In this document: positions 27,601 through 42,400 of the stretch, piece after piece
How positions within the stretch are numbered: the stretch's first letter is position 1
Layout: each line of letters begins with the position of its first letter
Assembly (NCBI GenBank): GCA_035578175.1
Contig: JAQMRL010000007.1
Span: 49,548,727 to 49,612,726, forward strand
Source of the DNA: Catonia carolina
Lineage: Eukaryota; Arthropoda; Insecta; Hemiptera; Achilidae
Direction: 5' to 3'
DNA: 64,000 nucleotides
Translations under genes and position numbers: made by a program
The notes under the pieces: model-generated
The model's input: only the letters and a program-made list of their open reading frames with translations
Told to the model about the DNA's origin: nothing
Databases searched by the model: none

Positions 27601-30600
27601 TTAACATCCAGCATGGCACTTCTTACATATGTTTTTTTCTATTTTTTAATATACAAGTGGAAGGTTGACTTCCGGTTCAATTCCCAGCTAGGGTCTGGAA
27701 ATTAGTACATGTCAAAATTCACCATTTCATAACCCACAGTATTATTTAATGTCAAGATGTTGAAGCAACTTTACATAAACTAAAAATACTTGTAACATTT
27801 TTTTAATGGCACTTTTACTACAATAATTATTAAAATACAATTATTTTGTTGTTTTACTTACGCTTTTACTAGAGACTACTGTCAATAATAAACTTTGTCG
27901 TGGTATAAAACAAGTTGACTCAGCTGAATCTTCTATTAAACATGGAAACTTTTGAAGAAAATTTAGAGTATTTTGAGCTGAAAAAATGAAATAACTTGTT
28001 AAAACTAATTCAATTAAAATTCTGAAATATCAAAACTAATGTCTTTCAACAATGTAATAGAAATTGTATTGTCCATTTTAAACTCTCTCTCTCACTAACT
28101 TAATCTACGTCTCCCATTCTCCTGAATATGCTAAAATACATGGGTGTTGCGCACATGTAAAAAATGCTTATGCATTGCCTGATAAAACACCAATAAAATT
28201 TTTTATTTTATTTAAAAATATTCTTTTGCTTTTTTATTAACCTTTTCGCCTGCATTAGCAGTAATTTCAAAACAGTTGGACACAAAAGCAAAAACAAAAA
28301 GAAATTAACCTTTCAAATGGCATACGTGCTCATTTCTGCTCCAGTGGATGTACCTGAGCAAGCACATGTAAGCTTCCGTTTGGGTTCTTTAATGCATAGT
28401 TTGTTACTGCTAACTTTGGGAAACATTTTGATAAAAATTCTAGAGATAAAATATTTAGTGTATTTTTATAAAATAACTTTCTGACCTATGAATTGCACGG
28501 TTTTTTATTTATGTAAACTTTATGTAAATTTTTACTATGATTCTATCTAGTATTCTTTGCTTATTGTAATCTGAAAAAAAAAAATAATAAGTGGGGTTTT
28601 GGGTGTATTTGAGTGATTAAAATACCTGCTCCTGCAGTGGCACTAAATACTATTAAAACGCACACTCAAAAGATCAGAGCATATTCTGCTTATTCCTTTG
28701 GTCATTACCCTCATCTCCATATCATGAAAGGGGACTGAGTGATCATTTTTTAAAAACGTACCAAAAATGGGGAGTCCCAAAACTTTGGCCTGTGTAAAAC
28801 TGTCCAGTGTACACAGAGAACTGAATACAATCCATCTCGACAAATTAAAAAAGAAAAACACACTTTTATTTATCTCTTCTTCTCACAATCAAGGAATAGG
28901 CTTCCACCTGTTCCGACTCACAACAGCAAAAAAACTCCATTGAATTATCATCTCTTGTTTGGCCCCTCCACATCTCTCCTCCCCGCCAGACTCTATTTAA
29001 AAATGTTGAGGGGATTCTTTCCTCAGGCATCCTCTCTATGCGCTACCTCCATGGATTTCAATATTCTGTAATTTTTTCATTCAAGTCATAAACATACAGT
29101 TCCGCTCTTATAACTTCATTTCTCAGTTGGTCCATGCGATTGCAACCCTTTGTCCTCAGCAGGAATCACATTTCTGCCAACTGTACTAACCCATGATTAA
29201 CTTCCATAGAGGATGATTGGGGTAGTCATCACCTTGTAAAATTATATTTCAGTTTCTTTCCTGCCAAGGGTTTCTTGCCTGCTTGTTTTCCTGTCTAGGG
29301 TTCCGCTAATATTTCTGCATACTGCTTTGAATTTTCCTGACTTTCTTTTTTATATCCAAATCTTGAACATATCCAATATCACAACCTAAAAAATTGCATT
29401 GTGATACTTGTTCCAGCACCGCATCATCTACCACAATTTTAGACCTAGTGGTATATTTACCACTAAAATTCATTATATTTGACTTTTTTATGGAAACTTT
29501 GAAATTACATTTCTTGTATAATTTATTCAGAACATATATGATCTCTGAAGTTTATCCTCACTCTCTACAATCCACAAATTATCTGCAAACAATAAAGCAT
29601 TCAGGTAAAGATCATTGTTCAGCCTAATTCCTGAACTAACCTTGCTTCTTCAGTGTTGGAAAATTTGATCCAGCTTTTGTTTATCTATTAAATAAAATTA
29701 CCGTACACTTTCTTCAGAGGGTGTATTGCAGGTTTTTCTAGTTATCACTGGGAGACAAACAACATCACGTGTTCCTGAATGCTTTATTGTTGACATAACC
29801 TAATTACAACACCAGATGCTGACAATACACTATTGATAATATTACACGATACACTATTCATCAATATACAGTAGAACCCCGTTAATTTGTCACATCCGAT
29901 AATTCGTCACCCCTCCGGAAAATTTGTGTTTTTGTTTTTAGAAAACAACATTGGTACTTAATATATTTCTACATGATAAATTTTAAGTAAATTTTTAAAA
30001 TTTTGTATTTGGGAATAGTTAGTAAAAAAAATATGTTTGGTACGCTGGCACCGCCCCTTCGGTATACTCGCGTATCGGTGGGGCATGACAACAAGATGGG
30101 CTCCCAATCACTAAAATAATTCCCGTTGGTTATTTAATCTTAAAAAATATACATGTCTATAAACAGTGTTTTGATATATGTTTCTAGATGATAAATTTTT
30201 AAAATTTCGTATTTGGGAACAGTTAGTAAGTAATACAACAGCTATTCGATAATTTGTCTTTTTCGTTAATTCATCACCCCCTTGGTCCCGAAGGTGACAA
30301 ATTATCGGGGTTCTACTGTACTATTGATTAGATTCAATAGTGAATGGTGACTGAAACTTAGATCTAGAACAGCCACTTTCAGTCTTTCGAAAAAATTCGA
30401 ACCAGAACTCCCTACAATTCCAGGTCTCATAATATCTTACTTTTGTAAGCTTTAAAACTCAAATTGAAATTACCTTTCGTATCAAGTTTTGTGGTAACAC
30501 TACGAACATCACATGAAACAAATAACTGCCATTGGTTAACATTACGACCAATTACCATGCAGATTGATATTGGATCTGTTATATGTTGAACATTATGAAA

Positions 30601-33374
30601 TTGGTAACTGTAATAATGTGAATCATCTGCCATATCCTTTTTGCAGAAAACAAATCCTGTTATATCATTGTACGATATTAAATTGTAAATTTCCTTTAAT
30701 GTTACATCAACAGGGTGCCTAAAATGAAGAAATAAAAATAGTGATTATTCATACATACTTTTAAACAAAAAAAAGCAAAAAAATCCAAAAAAAAAGCAAA
30801 AAAAAATACAAAAAAAGCAAAAAAATCCAAAAAAAAGCAAAAAAAAACCAAAAAAAATCCAAAAAAACAGACAATTAAAATAAAAATTACTTTAATTAAT
30901 TAAATTAAAGATGAATTTATCAAAAAAAGAAAAAGAAAGCAAGAATCAAACTTTTAAAAAAAAAATTTTAACCCGGAGCAATAAATGAGATGGCTGAGAT
31001 TTAGGCAGTAAATTGTAAATTTACTTTATTTTACTTCTCATTAATTTGAGTCTTGTATTCAATTTTGTATAATGTAATTACCGTATTATTCCGAAAACAA
31101 GCTGCACCCGAATTTAAGCCGCATCGGAAAAATTACGATCAAAACTAGGAAATAAATTTCAAGTACAGTACTTGTATGTTTTTGAAAGTATTTTATTTTT
31201 TAAGACGAAAATACCGTACAAACAAATACACTTACTACATAATTAGCATTTAGAAGTTTTTGTTTATATTTTGTTCAATGGCAAACACAAGGATTCATCT
31301 ACATTATATGTGTTTTCTTCCGGCTTCTTTGGTGGATGTCTTTTCCGCGTTTTTACAGAAAAAGTAGCCCAGGACTTGCGATAACAATAATTTGAAATTG
31401 GTATTGCAAGTCCTGCGCTATTTTTTGGGTAATTGTATACACAAAGTACCCTTAACCTATTTAACATCACTCATGGCGATGTACAACAAAAAACAAAAAT
31501 GATCGGATAAAAAACAAAATGAAATATAAAAAAACTGCTACCAAACTTTATACTGTAACACCTAACTGATCAAAATGACTGTACACGCACTACGTAAGGA
31601 GTGCGTCTGACTCTCTCTCTTTCTTCTCCTCTCTCCCCTCTCTCTCTCGCTCTCTCTCTCCCCTCTCTCTCTCTTTCTCTCTCCCTCTCTCTCTCTCGCT
31701 CTCCTCCTTTCTATTAAGACCTACTTATGATTAATAAGAAACGATTATTATTATTAAAGCGCGAATGCAAGCCGCAGGTCAAATTATGGAACCGATTTTT
31801 AGGAAAAAACTGCGGCTTGTATTCGGAACAATACGGTACATTGAACGAACAACACAATGAGCCGTAAAGAAATGGCTACTAACAATGGTAATTTTCTTGG
31901 TAAATTTAAAGTTCAGAAAAATATCTCTTAAATAACTTTTTAGCAACTCCATCTGAAAGCTTTATCCTTTAATATAAGGTTTTAAACTCTATTACGAGCA
32001 CAGGATAAAGCTACAAAAATAAGGATGATTGTTATTTACAGTAGATGTCCTTTTGTCAATCAATCAAGCTGTAATCAACAATGACTGTTGCTACTGCACT
32101 AAGTGGCTCACTGACATATCTTTACTCGAAGGCTTTAGATCATTTCTCTAACATTTCAGTCAATTTAGTTGATTTCTAAAACAGCTATTTAAAGATGATA
32201 CGGACAACACAATGAGCCATAAAGAAATGACTAATAACAATGGTAATTTTCTTGGTAAATTTAAAGTTCAGAAAAATATCTCTTAAATATCCTTACAGCA
32301 ACTCCATCTGAAAGCTTTATCCTTTAATACAAGATTTTAAACTCTATTACAAGTACAGGATAAAGCTAAAAAAATTAAGGATGATTGTTATTTTCAGTAG
32401 ATACCCTTTTGTCAATCAATCAAGCTGTAATCAACAATGACTGTTGCTACTGCGCTAAGTAGCTCACTGACATATCTTTATTCGAAGGCTTTAGATCATT
32501 TCTCCGCATTTCAGTCAATTTAGTTGATTTCTAAAACAACTATTTGAAGATGATATCATGAGTTAATGCATTTTATACCTTTAAGTATTTTGAAAACCTA
32601 AGAACTAAGAAAATGGAAAACATATTAGCAAATACTGTGTAAAAACTTATTGTTTTAAAATACGTAAATTTATAAAAATACTCTGTAACAAATTCGGAGT
32701 AGGAAGTACCATCAAAGAATAGTAAATAAATAGAAGTCGTTGTAGAATTACGAATGCAAATTGGATTGCAAAAATTACTTAAGTCCTTTAATAAAATTCA
32801 AATACAGCAAACAAAATTTTTGTGAATATTCTTCCTCCACAGGGTGAACCAAATTAATAAATTTTAAATATGGTTAAAATAAGCTTTAAAGAGCATTTTA
32901 TTTCTATCAGTAATTTTGGTAACTGCTGTAATACCTGGTCCAAATCAGGCCTATTACAGTATATCTGTTGTATTTTGTAATGTAACTAAAATCAATAATT
33001 TTTTGCCTGATTAAGAAATTAATAACATTTTTGGTAATCATAGATCTAGTTCTGTAATCTATAAATATATATAATGTAAATGTCCTCACTGTTTCACTCA
33101 CTCATCAGTAATTCCCTAATGTCCAGATCACCTAGAGAACTGTAACTCGACAAATTTGTTCTTTAAATTTCAGCATAAAATTAAAGCATTCGCAATTTGC
33201 ACTTTATGGGGTGACAACCTTAAAAAAATATCTTTCTGAAGAGCTACAATTCTGAAAGTTGACATGCAAATTCTCTAATATGTGATACCTAGGAAGAATA
33301 CAGCATTTTAATTATGACCCTTTGCTCCTAAGGGGGGAAAAGGGAGTACCTACCCTTCAGAAATAATTATAAGC

Positions 33375-33412
<38 letters not shown>

Positions 33413-36400
33413 AAGGATAAGTCAAAAATAAACCGAACTTTTTCTCAGTGTCTCGTCAAGCTGTCTCAAGCATCATATTCAAGGTTGATGAATTAAGAGT
33501 GAGGGAACTTAATTGGCACATTATACATTTCTGTTTTGTTGCCAGTACAGCCATGACTGAGCAAGAGGTCTCATGGCGTGTAGCACAATGTATTATTGTT
33601 AATTTTTTTCTAATAAAGGTGATAACTAACAGAAATTTTAATTCTGTTAAAAGCACAGTATGATGATTGTACCCATTTTTGGACCCAAGTGTTTCATTGG
33701 GCTAACAAGTTCAAAGGCGGACATGAAAGTGTAGAAACTGATGATCACGATTGATACCCAAGAATAAGTCTAATGAATGCCACAACTCTGTTTCTCTGCC
33801 GTAAAACTGCTCGCGACTGTTTTTTTGGGACTGTGGGGGTCTTACTCATTGACTTTCTACACGATCAATGTATAGTGAATTCTACCCACTACTGTCAGCC
33901 GCTGGACTCAGCGAAAGCATAGCTAGCAACGCAGGAGTAATTACTAGATTAAAAATTATGAAGTAATAAATACTAACCTTGCAGCCAAAGTAATATTATG
34001 TTCTTCAACAGCAGGTACACCAAGACTAATAGCCAGTTTTAACCAAGGCAATATTACTGTTTCATACGTGTGTTCAAGCCTAACATCACCAATCTCTTCT
34101 TCATCTATACCTTCATCAATGTCATCTTCTTGTTCCTCAACATGTTCTTCATCTTTTTCTTCTTCTTTAATAGTATCTCCATCTTTCTCTTCAATTATTT
34201 CTCTGTTATCTGTTTCCTCGTCTTCCCTTATCTCTTGTGAATCTTCTGCACAAAATAAATGTAAAATTTACACTAGATTGAAAACTGTGTACATCCCTTA
34301 CCCCATTTGTTACGTCCAGCCATACCTTAAATATTTAAAATTTTATTTTATAAATATTTACGGTCCAGCTGATCTAAATTCTAAAATCAAACAGCTGATC
34401 TAAATTTAAAATCCAACAATGTGTGTTACTAGGCAATGAAAATAAACATTAGAAAAAATCATTATGCATTTTATTACTAAGTACGAACTCATTATATTAA
34501 CATCAACTTCATCAAAACCAATTATAAATAAGATTGTATCATTTCATCTATATTCATTGTTTGAATCATTATCTATATATTATTATTTGAACATTTCATC
34601 ATATAAATAACGCTGCAAGTTTTGGTTTTTCTTAAAAGTGAAGAAACAAATTTATTTATTGCAAAACCAATGAAAACATGAGACGAAAATGATAAACATA
34701 AAATAAATCTCTTAACCAACAAATCAAATGTTTTTATTTCTCTTCAATTAAACGCAATGCCACACCATTAATATATGGTAATATTTCATAAACTGATTCA
34801 AATAGATTGATTAAATATAAATATCTTTAGCAAGACAAATACTTGCTAAAAAATCTGGTGTGAAACACTCACAAAACTTTCTCTTGCCAATCCAAATAAT
34901 TAACAATATAATGTAACATTAGTAATAAATCATTAGAAATAAACAAAAAACCTATCCTCGATAAACATAGCCTTATTTTAATCATGAGTAAAAGACGCAA
35001 AATGAAAATCGACCTCAGTTTGGCTTAAAAATACGGAAAATCACTCTTTCACGCTAAACTAGGCTCTGTAGAGAAAAATGTTTTAAATAAAAGTTGTAGA
35101 TCTTTTAATTTCCTATAAATTTTAATATATACACTTTTGTCGTAAAATGCATACTAAGGCCGAAACCTTTAAAAAAATCGATTTTTCACACGTTTTCGTG
35201 AGAAAAAAACAGAAAATTGCTAATTACCGCTAAACTAAGCATTATACAAAAAAATGTTAGAAATAAAAGTTGTAGGATTTTAAATCCTCTACATTTTTTA
35301 TTATATACATTTTTGCACTAAAATGCATATTAAAGCCGTAATCTTAGAAAAAACAATTTTTTGGACGGATAAAGTTATGATGGTTTGGTCAGGTCGGTAG
35401 GATGAAGGATGTGAGCTGCCTAAAAGGAAGTTATACTTGGCAATGGAGGGAAAAATCAGGAGGCAGACCAGCAGTGAAGTGGATGGGTTCAGTTATCAAT
35501 GGATTGGGAAAAAGATGCGATACAATGAGATCAATGGAGGAGAGATATTTCAACAACAGAGAGAGGAGAGGAATTGTGTTGGGCCTGACCAAGAGGCTTC
35601 TTAAGTGTCAGTTAATAAATCACACAACTAGTTCTACTGAAAGTACAAAAATAGTAATTAAAAAGTGTTTAAATTACCATCAATTGGATTAGTAAGTGGC
35701 GCAGTTAACAAATTGTATTCCATGATAAGATCCCACAAGCTGTGTGAAATAGCATTCTGTAACTTTCTGCTGAGAAAATCCAAATTCACACGTCCTTGCT
35801 TCCAAACACGAAACTCAATGAGTGTATCTGGCACTGGAAAAAGAAATTAAACAGTTTTAATTTCATACTACAATAAATTACTTTTACCTACAAAAATTAA
35901 TTGAATACATATCGTCACCGTTGGCCCCTTTAAGTAGATAATGTGTTGCTGGTCCGACAAAAATTCTGGCATGTCGACAGAGAGAAGTTGACAATACTTC
36001 TGATAAAGCTAGCAGACCTATGACAGCAATGCAGAGGGCTAGTAACCACCTCTCTGATTAGTATATAAGGAGACAATATTGAGCCTGACTGTCTAATCTA
36101 CATCAAATAAAAACAGAAATATTTTCACCATTCCATTACTAACACCCAAAAGCTCATTAGATTAACAAATGACATAGGAATCATACACCAAACAGATCTC
36201 AAATTATTAAAATTATTATTCTGATCATTAAAGTTCAGATTGAAATGTACTAGGTACTGACAATTTAGTGGATAACAATTTGCATCCAAACATTTTTTCT
36301 TTAACATATCACTGAGCTAGCAATAATAATCAGGCTTCAGTAAATCTTTTCATTACTAAATCTGGCCTATTAATGAATATTTTAAAACAATATGATCAAT

Positions 36401-39400
36401 GGATTGTACAGCTGTACATGTGTTATGGTGCAAACAGTGCTACCAAGATGAAGTAAATTGAAAGAAACTGGGAAATGAAGGTCTTAAAAAACACTGGTTC
36501 ATAAGAAGTATAACTTATCAAAGTTAAGTAAGCGTGACCACGTGATGCGCAGTAGTTCATTTTAGGTGTTGTTGGCCTAGCTTATAGTATAATGGAGGGG
36601 GAATTTTTGGTCTCTGGCGCGCGCCCTCCCACCTAGCATACCAGTTACCACAGAGCAACCTAGATACCAGTTGCTCTGTGGACTTCACACTGTTTACTTG
36701 TGTTGTGGTCTATATTTCCACAGTTTTCATAAACAGTATTTTTCAATACTCTTCGTCGTTTCTTAAACAGTATTTTTCAATACTCTTCGCCGTTTCTTAA
36801 ATATTATTCGCAATGCCTCAGCCAAGATCGAACTGCAGGTTAGGACGGGGAGTGGCTTTAAAAAGTCAAACTAAATGTGTAATTATGAAAGTGTACAAAA
36901 AGATTACTGAAGAAAATCCAGAAATGTTATGGTTAGAAATTCAAGCTCGTGTGGCTAACCTTTGCGGTATTTCCGTTCATACGGTACGAAAAACTGTAAC
37001 AGAAGCAAATAAATTGGGTGAAAATTTCAGTACGCCGGGAAAATCTCGCAAAAGATTGAAGAAGAAAGTTAATATTGATAACTTTCAAAGATGCGCGTTG
37101 AGAAATATTGTGTACAATTTCCACATAAAACATAAATTATATAAATTCTATTTTTATAATATAATATAATTATAAATTATATTATAACATAAAAATTCAT
37201 ATACCTGGACTTCCTTGTTACTTTTACTTTGTTATTAGGTAAATAAAATGAAAAAAATAAGCAAATACAAAAAAATGTAAAAATAAGATAAAAAATAACA
37301 AATTGTTTACTATCCGTTAAACGAAACAAGACTAGTCGCTGCAGATGCGTTCACGAGCGTAGTGTGTTGGTGAATGCAAGCATGCGTACGTGAATGCGAG
37401 TGTACATGAATGTGTGAACATCACTCTGCCTCCCCACTACGGCAATCCTAACCACACTCTGCGCGATGACTGCGCTAACTTAACATTGATGGGTTATACA
37501 ATACTTATGTGCACATTTATTAAAGGGAAAAAATGTCAACTGAAACCTAATCTTTTCACAATTGAATCGGTGAGTGGAAAAAGGGTAATATTCCAAAAAA
37601 ATGGGAAATTGAACGAAGATAGCAGTTTTGTTAAGTTTACTTCAGCGCATGTATTGGTAGATAAAAGGGAAATATTCCTTGTATCTAAAAGCAGCTAAGC
37701 TACATTGAAAATTTAGTATAGTGGAAAAAGGATAATATTCCAGGAATATTACCCTTCTTCCATTCAATAGCGAACGGGTTTCTGTCTTATTATTATCAAA
37801 ATGTAACTGTAAATTATTTTGAAATAAAAATAAAGTTTTGTAGCATATTGGCACATTATATTGGTTTTTCAACCTAATTTTTCCTATTCACTTGTACCAA
37901 ATCTAGAAAAAGGTGAATAGTCAACAAAAAAATAGTCAATAAAAAGAATAACAATAAAATAATAAAAAGAATAAAGAATATTCAAGAAAAAAGGTGAACA
38001 TATTAATAATCAAAAATCAATCCCATGATTATTGTAAAACAAATTCTAAAGTCACCATTAAAAACAAAAGTCACAAAACAGTTTTTTTTAATTTCTCCAA
38101 AATAAGGATTTTGGAATATTACCCTTTTTCCACTCACCGATTCAATTTACAATAGCATACAATGTTTACTGACGGCTTCGATACCAAACTGGTTACTATC
38201 CAACCCCCACCCATTCCACCTTACACTACAATCACTGCACATCTAGAGAGCAGAGTCCATGTCTTACATATACTTACATTATAATACAGTACATCAATAA
38301 CAATCTCAGGCTTACCTGAAATTGAAGTATCATCTGAATTCATATTATCACCACTCATAACAGGTGGTTCGTATCTGCTGGTGGATGTCAAAGTATAAAA
38401 TTGTGATACAGATATTGGTTCAAGTTTATAAGCGTACGGATCTGGCATATGAGATGATTTACTCTGAATCAGCTGTCCATCCTTACCAACTAATGCCATA
38501 CCTATACAAGCAATACCTTTACTTCCTGAAGAAGGACTTTGATTATACAAGAAAAGACTATCTTCTCCAATTCTTTTACCAGAATCCTCAGACTGAGAGT
38601 AATCCTGAAACAGAAATAACATTTTCAGACACTGTATCCTGATTACTCATACTGGAAAAAATTTATTTTGTATGAACCCTATCAGTGTCAATGTATGTTG
38701 GCTTTTTCTATTTTTTTGATGCTGAATGTATTCAAGGTAAATGCATAATTGCAAGAATTTCTTGCTTCTTTATATAATTTTTGCTATTTTTCAAAAATTA
38801 GCCTACTAACTTTGGTGGCAATTTTTAAAATTATCTATCATGTCCTATGTCCGTCACACCCAGATGTCAGAAACTACAAGAGATACCAACTAAACGGTTT
38901 TTGGATTTGTAATTCACATAAAAAGTTAGTAGGCATAGATTGAGTCTGAAAACCGTAAGTAAAGAAATCTACAACTACAAGAGATACCAACTAATGGTTT
39001 TCAGATTAAAAATCTACACAAAAAGTTAGTGGGCCTGGATTAGGTTTGAAGTTCCGGTTTTGACCAGAAGTGGCCTAAAACCGGAGGTCAAGAAAGCAAA
39101 GTAAAAATTTGGAAACAAAAATATTTTTATTCAATTCTTATTAAGGAGTAAATACAGAAATCACTAATAACTTTTGCCATAGCCAAAGGTAAGCCTTTTT
39201 CTTTCTTAAGGAAGCTAAGAAGTGAGCTAGATCCTTTAAATACATTGAGATATACTCAAAGGCCAATTCAAAACTTCCAATTTCTTTAGAAGAAATTGCC
39301 ACCACCATGAGGAAGCGTCGTCTCATGAAAGGGATTTTATAAATTTCAAATCGATTAACAAAAAACCCAAATTAGATTAGTAGTATCATTTAATAAAGGG

Positions 39401-42400
39401 TGAATAAGAAAACTCAACATCTCATCACTGCAACCTAATATATTTTATGGCAGTAGCAGTGAATTGAATTTAACCCTTTCAGTGCCAGCGTCCGGAAAAC
39501 AGGACGTCGATACATTTTACGCAGTTTTAAAATCCGGTTTACCAGATGTCCATAAGTTATGCATATAGTGCCAACGTCCGGATAACCGAACATTTCCAAA
39601 ACAACTTTTGAACAAAAATTAATAAAATAATGCATTTTGAAACCAAATCCGTGGCGTAGGGCCTAGAACGCTAGCCTACAAAGCGAAAGGTCCCGGGTTC
39701 GATTCCCAGCTAGGATCTGGAAATTTTAACATGTTGAAACCATCGTTTAGGTACCAAAACCCACAGTAGTTGCTAATGACCAAGCTGTTGATGCGACTTA
39801 AAATAAATTTTAAAAAATATTTTGAATATGTTTAGTGTTAAAACAATTTGTTTTATAAACACAATAAGAATTAATTTTTAACAGGAAATTTTATTTTTCT
39901 GTAACGTTGAAATTTTGTTCAGCAATGGCAGGCTTACGCATGCAAGTTTCCAAATAAGGGCTGGGAGTTTTTGTACACCCTTATTCAAATTAAATCGCTT
40001 TAGATCAAACTTTTTAATATTGTTTCGGCACTGAAAGGGTTAAACATACTGTAAAGAATAAAAAAAAATACAAAAATAAACAAAAAAAAAAATACTGTAG
40101 CGAACAAATTTTAAATTACATGCTAGTAGTCTAAGGTTTGTTTACACTTTGACTTTTTAATAAACAAACACAAAACACATGACCTAGATTTTATTTTATT
40201 TGCCTAATAACATATGTGAATTAAATTAAAAAATTATTAGGTAACCAAGGATACTAAAAAAAACTGATCAATTGAACGAATAATTTTAACTTGTGATTCA
40301 AGGATTATAATTTTGATAATTAATAATTTAAAGAAAGTTTTATAGAATATATATATTGATTTAATTAAATTAAAAACACTTTTTAAAAAAAAACTTTTAC
40401 CGATTTCAACAAATATGAAATATTTTAATAACAAACTTTAACAAAAAACATGTAAACATTGCAAGATTCTTTGGAACTTAACCAGGTTTTTTATATTTTA
40501 TTCAAAACTCATTTTACTGTATAATTTTGTTCAAAGAATTAATTTTTACAGTTTTAATTCCTTTTGTGATTTTCTTTATGCTGTGTTAATATGTTTTATT
40601 TGACGATTCTTAACAATTATGATTTATAATGTTGAACAATTTTATTTACACAGCTCAATTTGACAATGTTTTTTAATTAATAATAAAAATACACTTTAAT
40701 TTTTACTGAGGCTTTTTTACATTTGATCTACTTGTTAAACAAAATTTAATGATTATCATTAAGCTAATATAATTTTGTTTAACGATAAGACCACTTTGAA
40801 TTTAAAGAAAATTCTAAAATTATTTTGTTTGTTATAAAGAACCAATAAATTTTGAACTCACTTAAATTAAATTGTGTACTAAATTTTATTACAACTATAT
40901 TTAAAAAAAAAACTACTCATAGAAATTGACATTTTTCCTTCACGGGAAAACTCACTTTTATATAAATTGGCATATTCCTGGCGTGGATATTCATATATCC
41001 ACTTACCTAGTAACTTACCTGAAAATGAAACTGAGGTCTTGAATCTGTATATTTAGGTGTATACAGAAACTGAAGAAGATTCTGTCGTAAATAATACCCT
41101 AAAGCTTGAAGACATTGTAAAGCATGAGGTGGAATGGTAAACTGGAAATTTAAAATAACAACCAAAAATTAATTACAGCAATATTTTTTAAACTGAGTAA
41201 AATTTCCTTGAATTTAAAAAAGCTCAATTCTTAAATTAAACCTTCAAGGTTAAAGTTACTGATATATCGTTACTATGTACCAACACATAATAGTTATGAT
41301 TTTTACTTTCGCTTGCTCTATATAAATTATAGAGAAGATTATTACACTACATTATATTTTATATATACTACACGCTTAACCTTCATTCGGTTGTCGGTAA
41401 TCAACATGAGTTCCAGTAGCAGCAGTGATGAATTATTTCTAATGAAAAACGTTTCCATGAAATTATTATCATTTAAAGACAATATCGTTAGAGACATTAA
41501 TAAGAACAGAAAATTATTTGGCATAATCATCTTTTTCCACAATTAACAAAAGATAAGACAGGTTTTTTTAAATGCATGAGAATGACTCTGGAAACGTTTA
41601 ATTTTATATTGTCTAAAGTAGAACTCCTTTTCAAAAACAAATTGTGCAATTTGCACAAGCAACCAATGTTACCGAAAGAAAGATTTGTGATTAAACATTT
41701 TAAACGTATTTTGAACTTTTTGACTACCGATATTCAATATTATAAAGCATTGTTTGACCAGTAATTATCTTTTAAAGTTAGTTTTATAAACCTATGTTAA
41801 AAATTAATTAACAAGTTGTTGTTTATGAATACGTACTATACAATGCCAAGTACACTTAGCAACCTGCTAGCAAGCAGCAGGCAGGTTTATGCAAAACAAA
41901 CCAGTGAGCTGATATGCGCAGATGACCAGTGCGCAGCTTTCTCCACAAGCGTTTACTGTGAGATGTCTGATTAAAATAATTATGATTAAAATAATAATTA
42001 TTACATTATAATGGCTATAATAATTATGATTAAAATAATAATTATTACATTATTATTATAATGGCCTATTCCTACTAGCAGGCTCCCACTTGTAAGCGAC
42101 CAGCGTTCACTGTGCGCTTACCCTTACTCTTGATGGCCTATTGCATACCTCCAGGGGTGATTGGGAACCGCTGATCTAATGTCAGAAAAAAATCAACTTT
42201 TCTCAAATGGCCTAAATTATAGTTTAAAGTTCAGCTTTTTAAGTAAATTTGCTTGATAAAATAAAATTACTTATCTACCCATAAATCAGTAAAAATAAAA
42301 GAATAATAAACACTAACCTGTATGATTGTATCCGGACCATGATTAGGTTTCTGGATGAAATGGACATCATCAGGAGATAATTTGCACATAGGATTTCGAG

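Noticed and set aside
34068..34403. Ser-rich open frame on the plus strand.
   Set aside because: It is the antisense of the acidic SZT2 exon 13; the splice sites and family match are on the minus strand.
39141..39326. 61-codon minus-strand frame rich in aromatic residues.
   Set aside because: It reads like a protein fragment, but I cannot assign it and it has no supporting splice sites or repeat copy.
39650..39730. tRNA gene, because of the GGTTCGATTCCCAGC B box.
   Set aside because: The cloverleaf does not close and the same sequence with a shared tail recurs at 27.7 and 44.1 kb, so it is a SINE. The same argument applies to 54780-54873.
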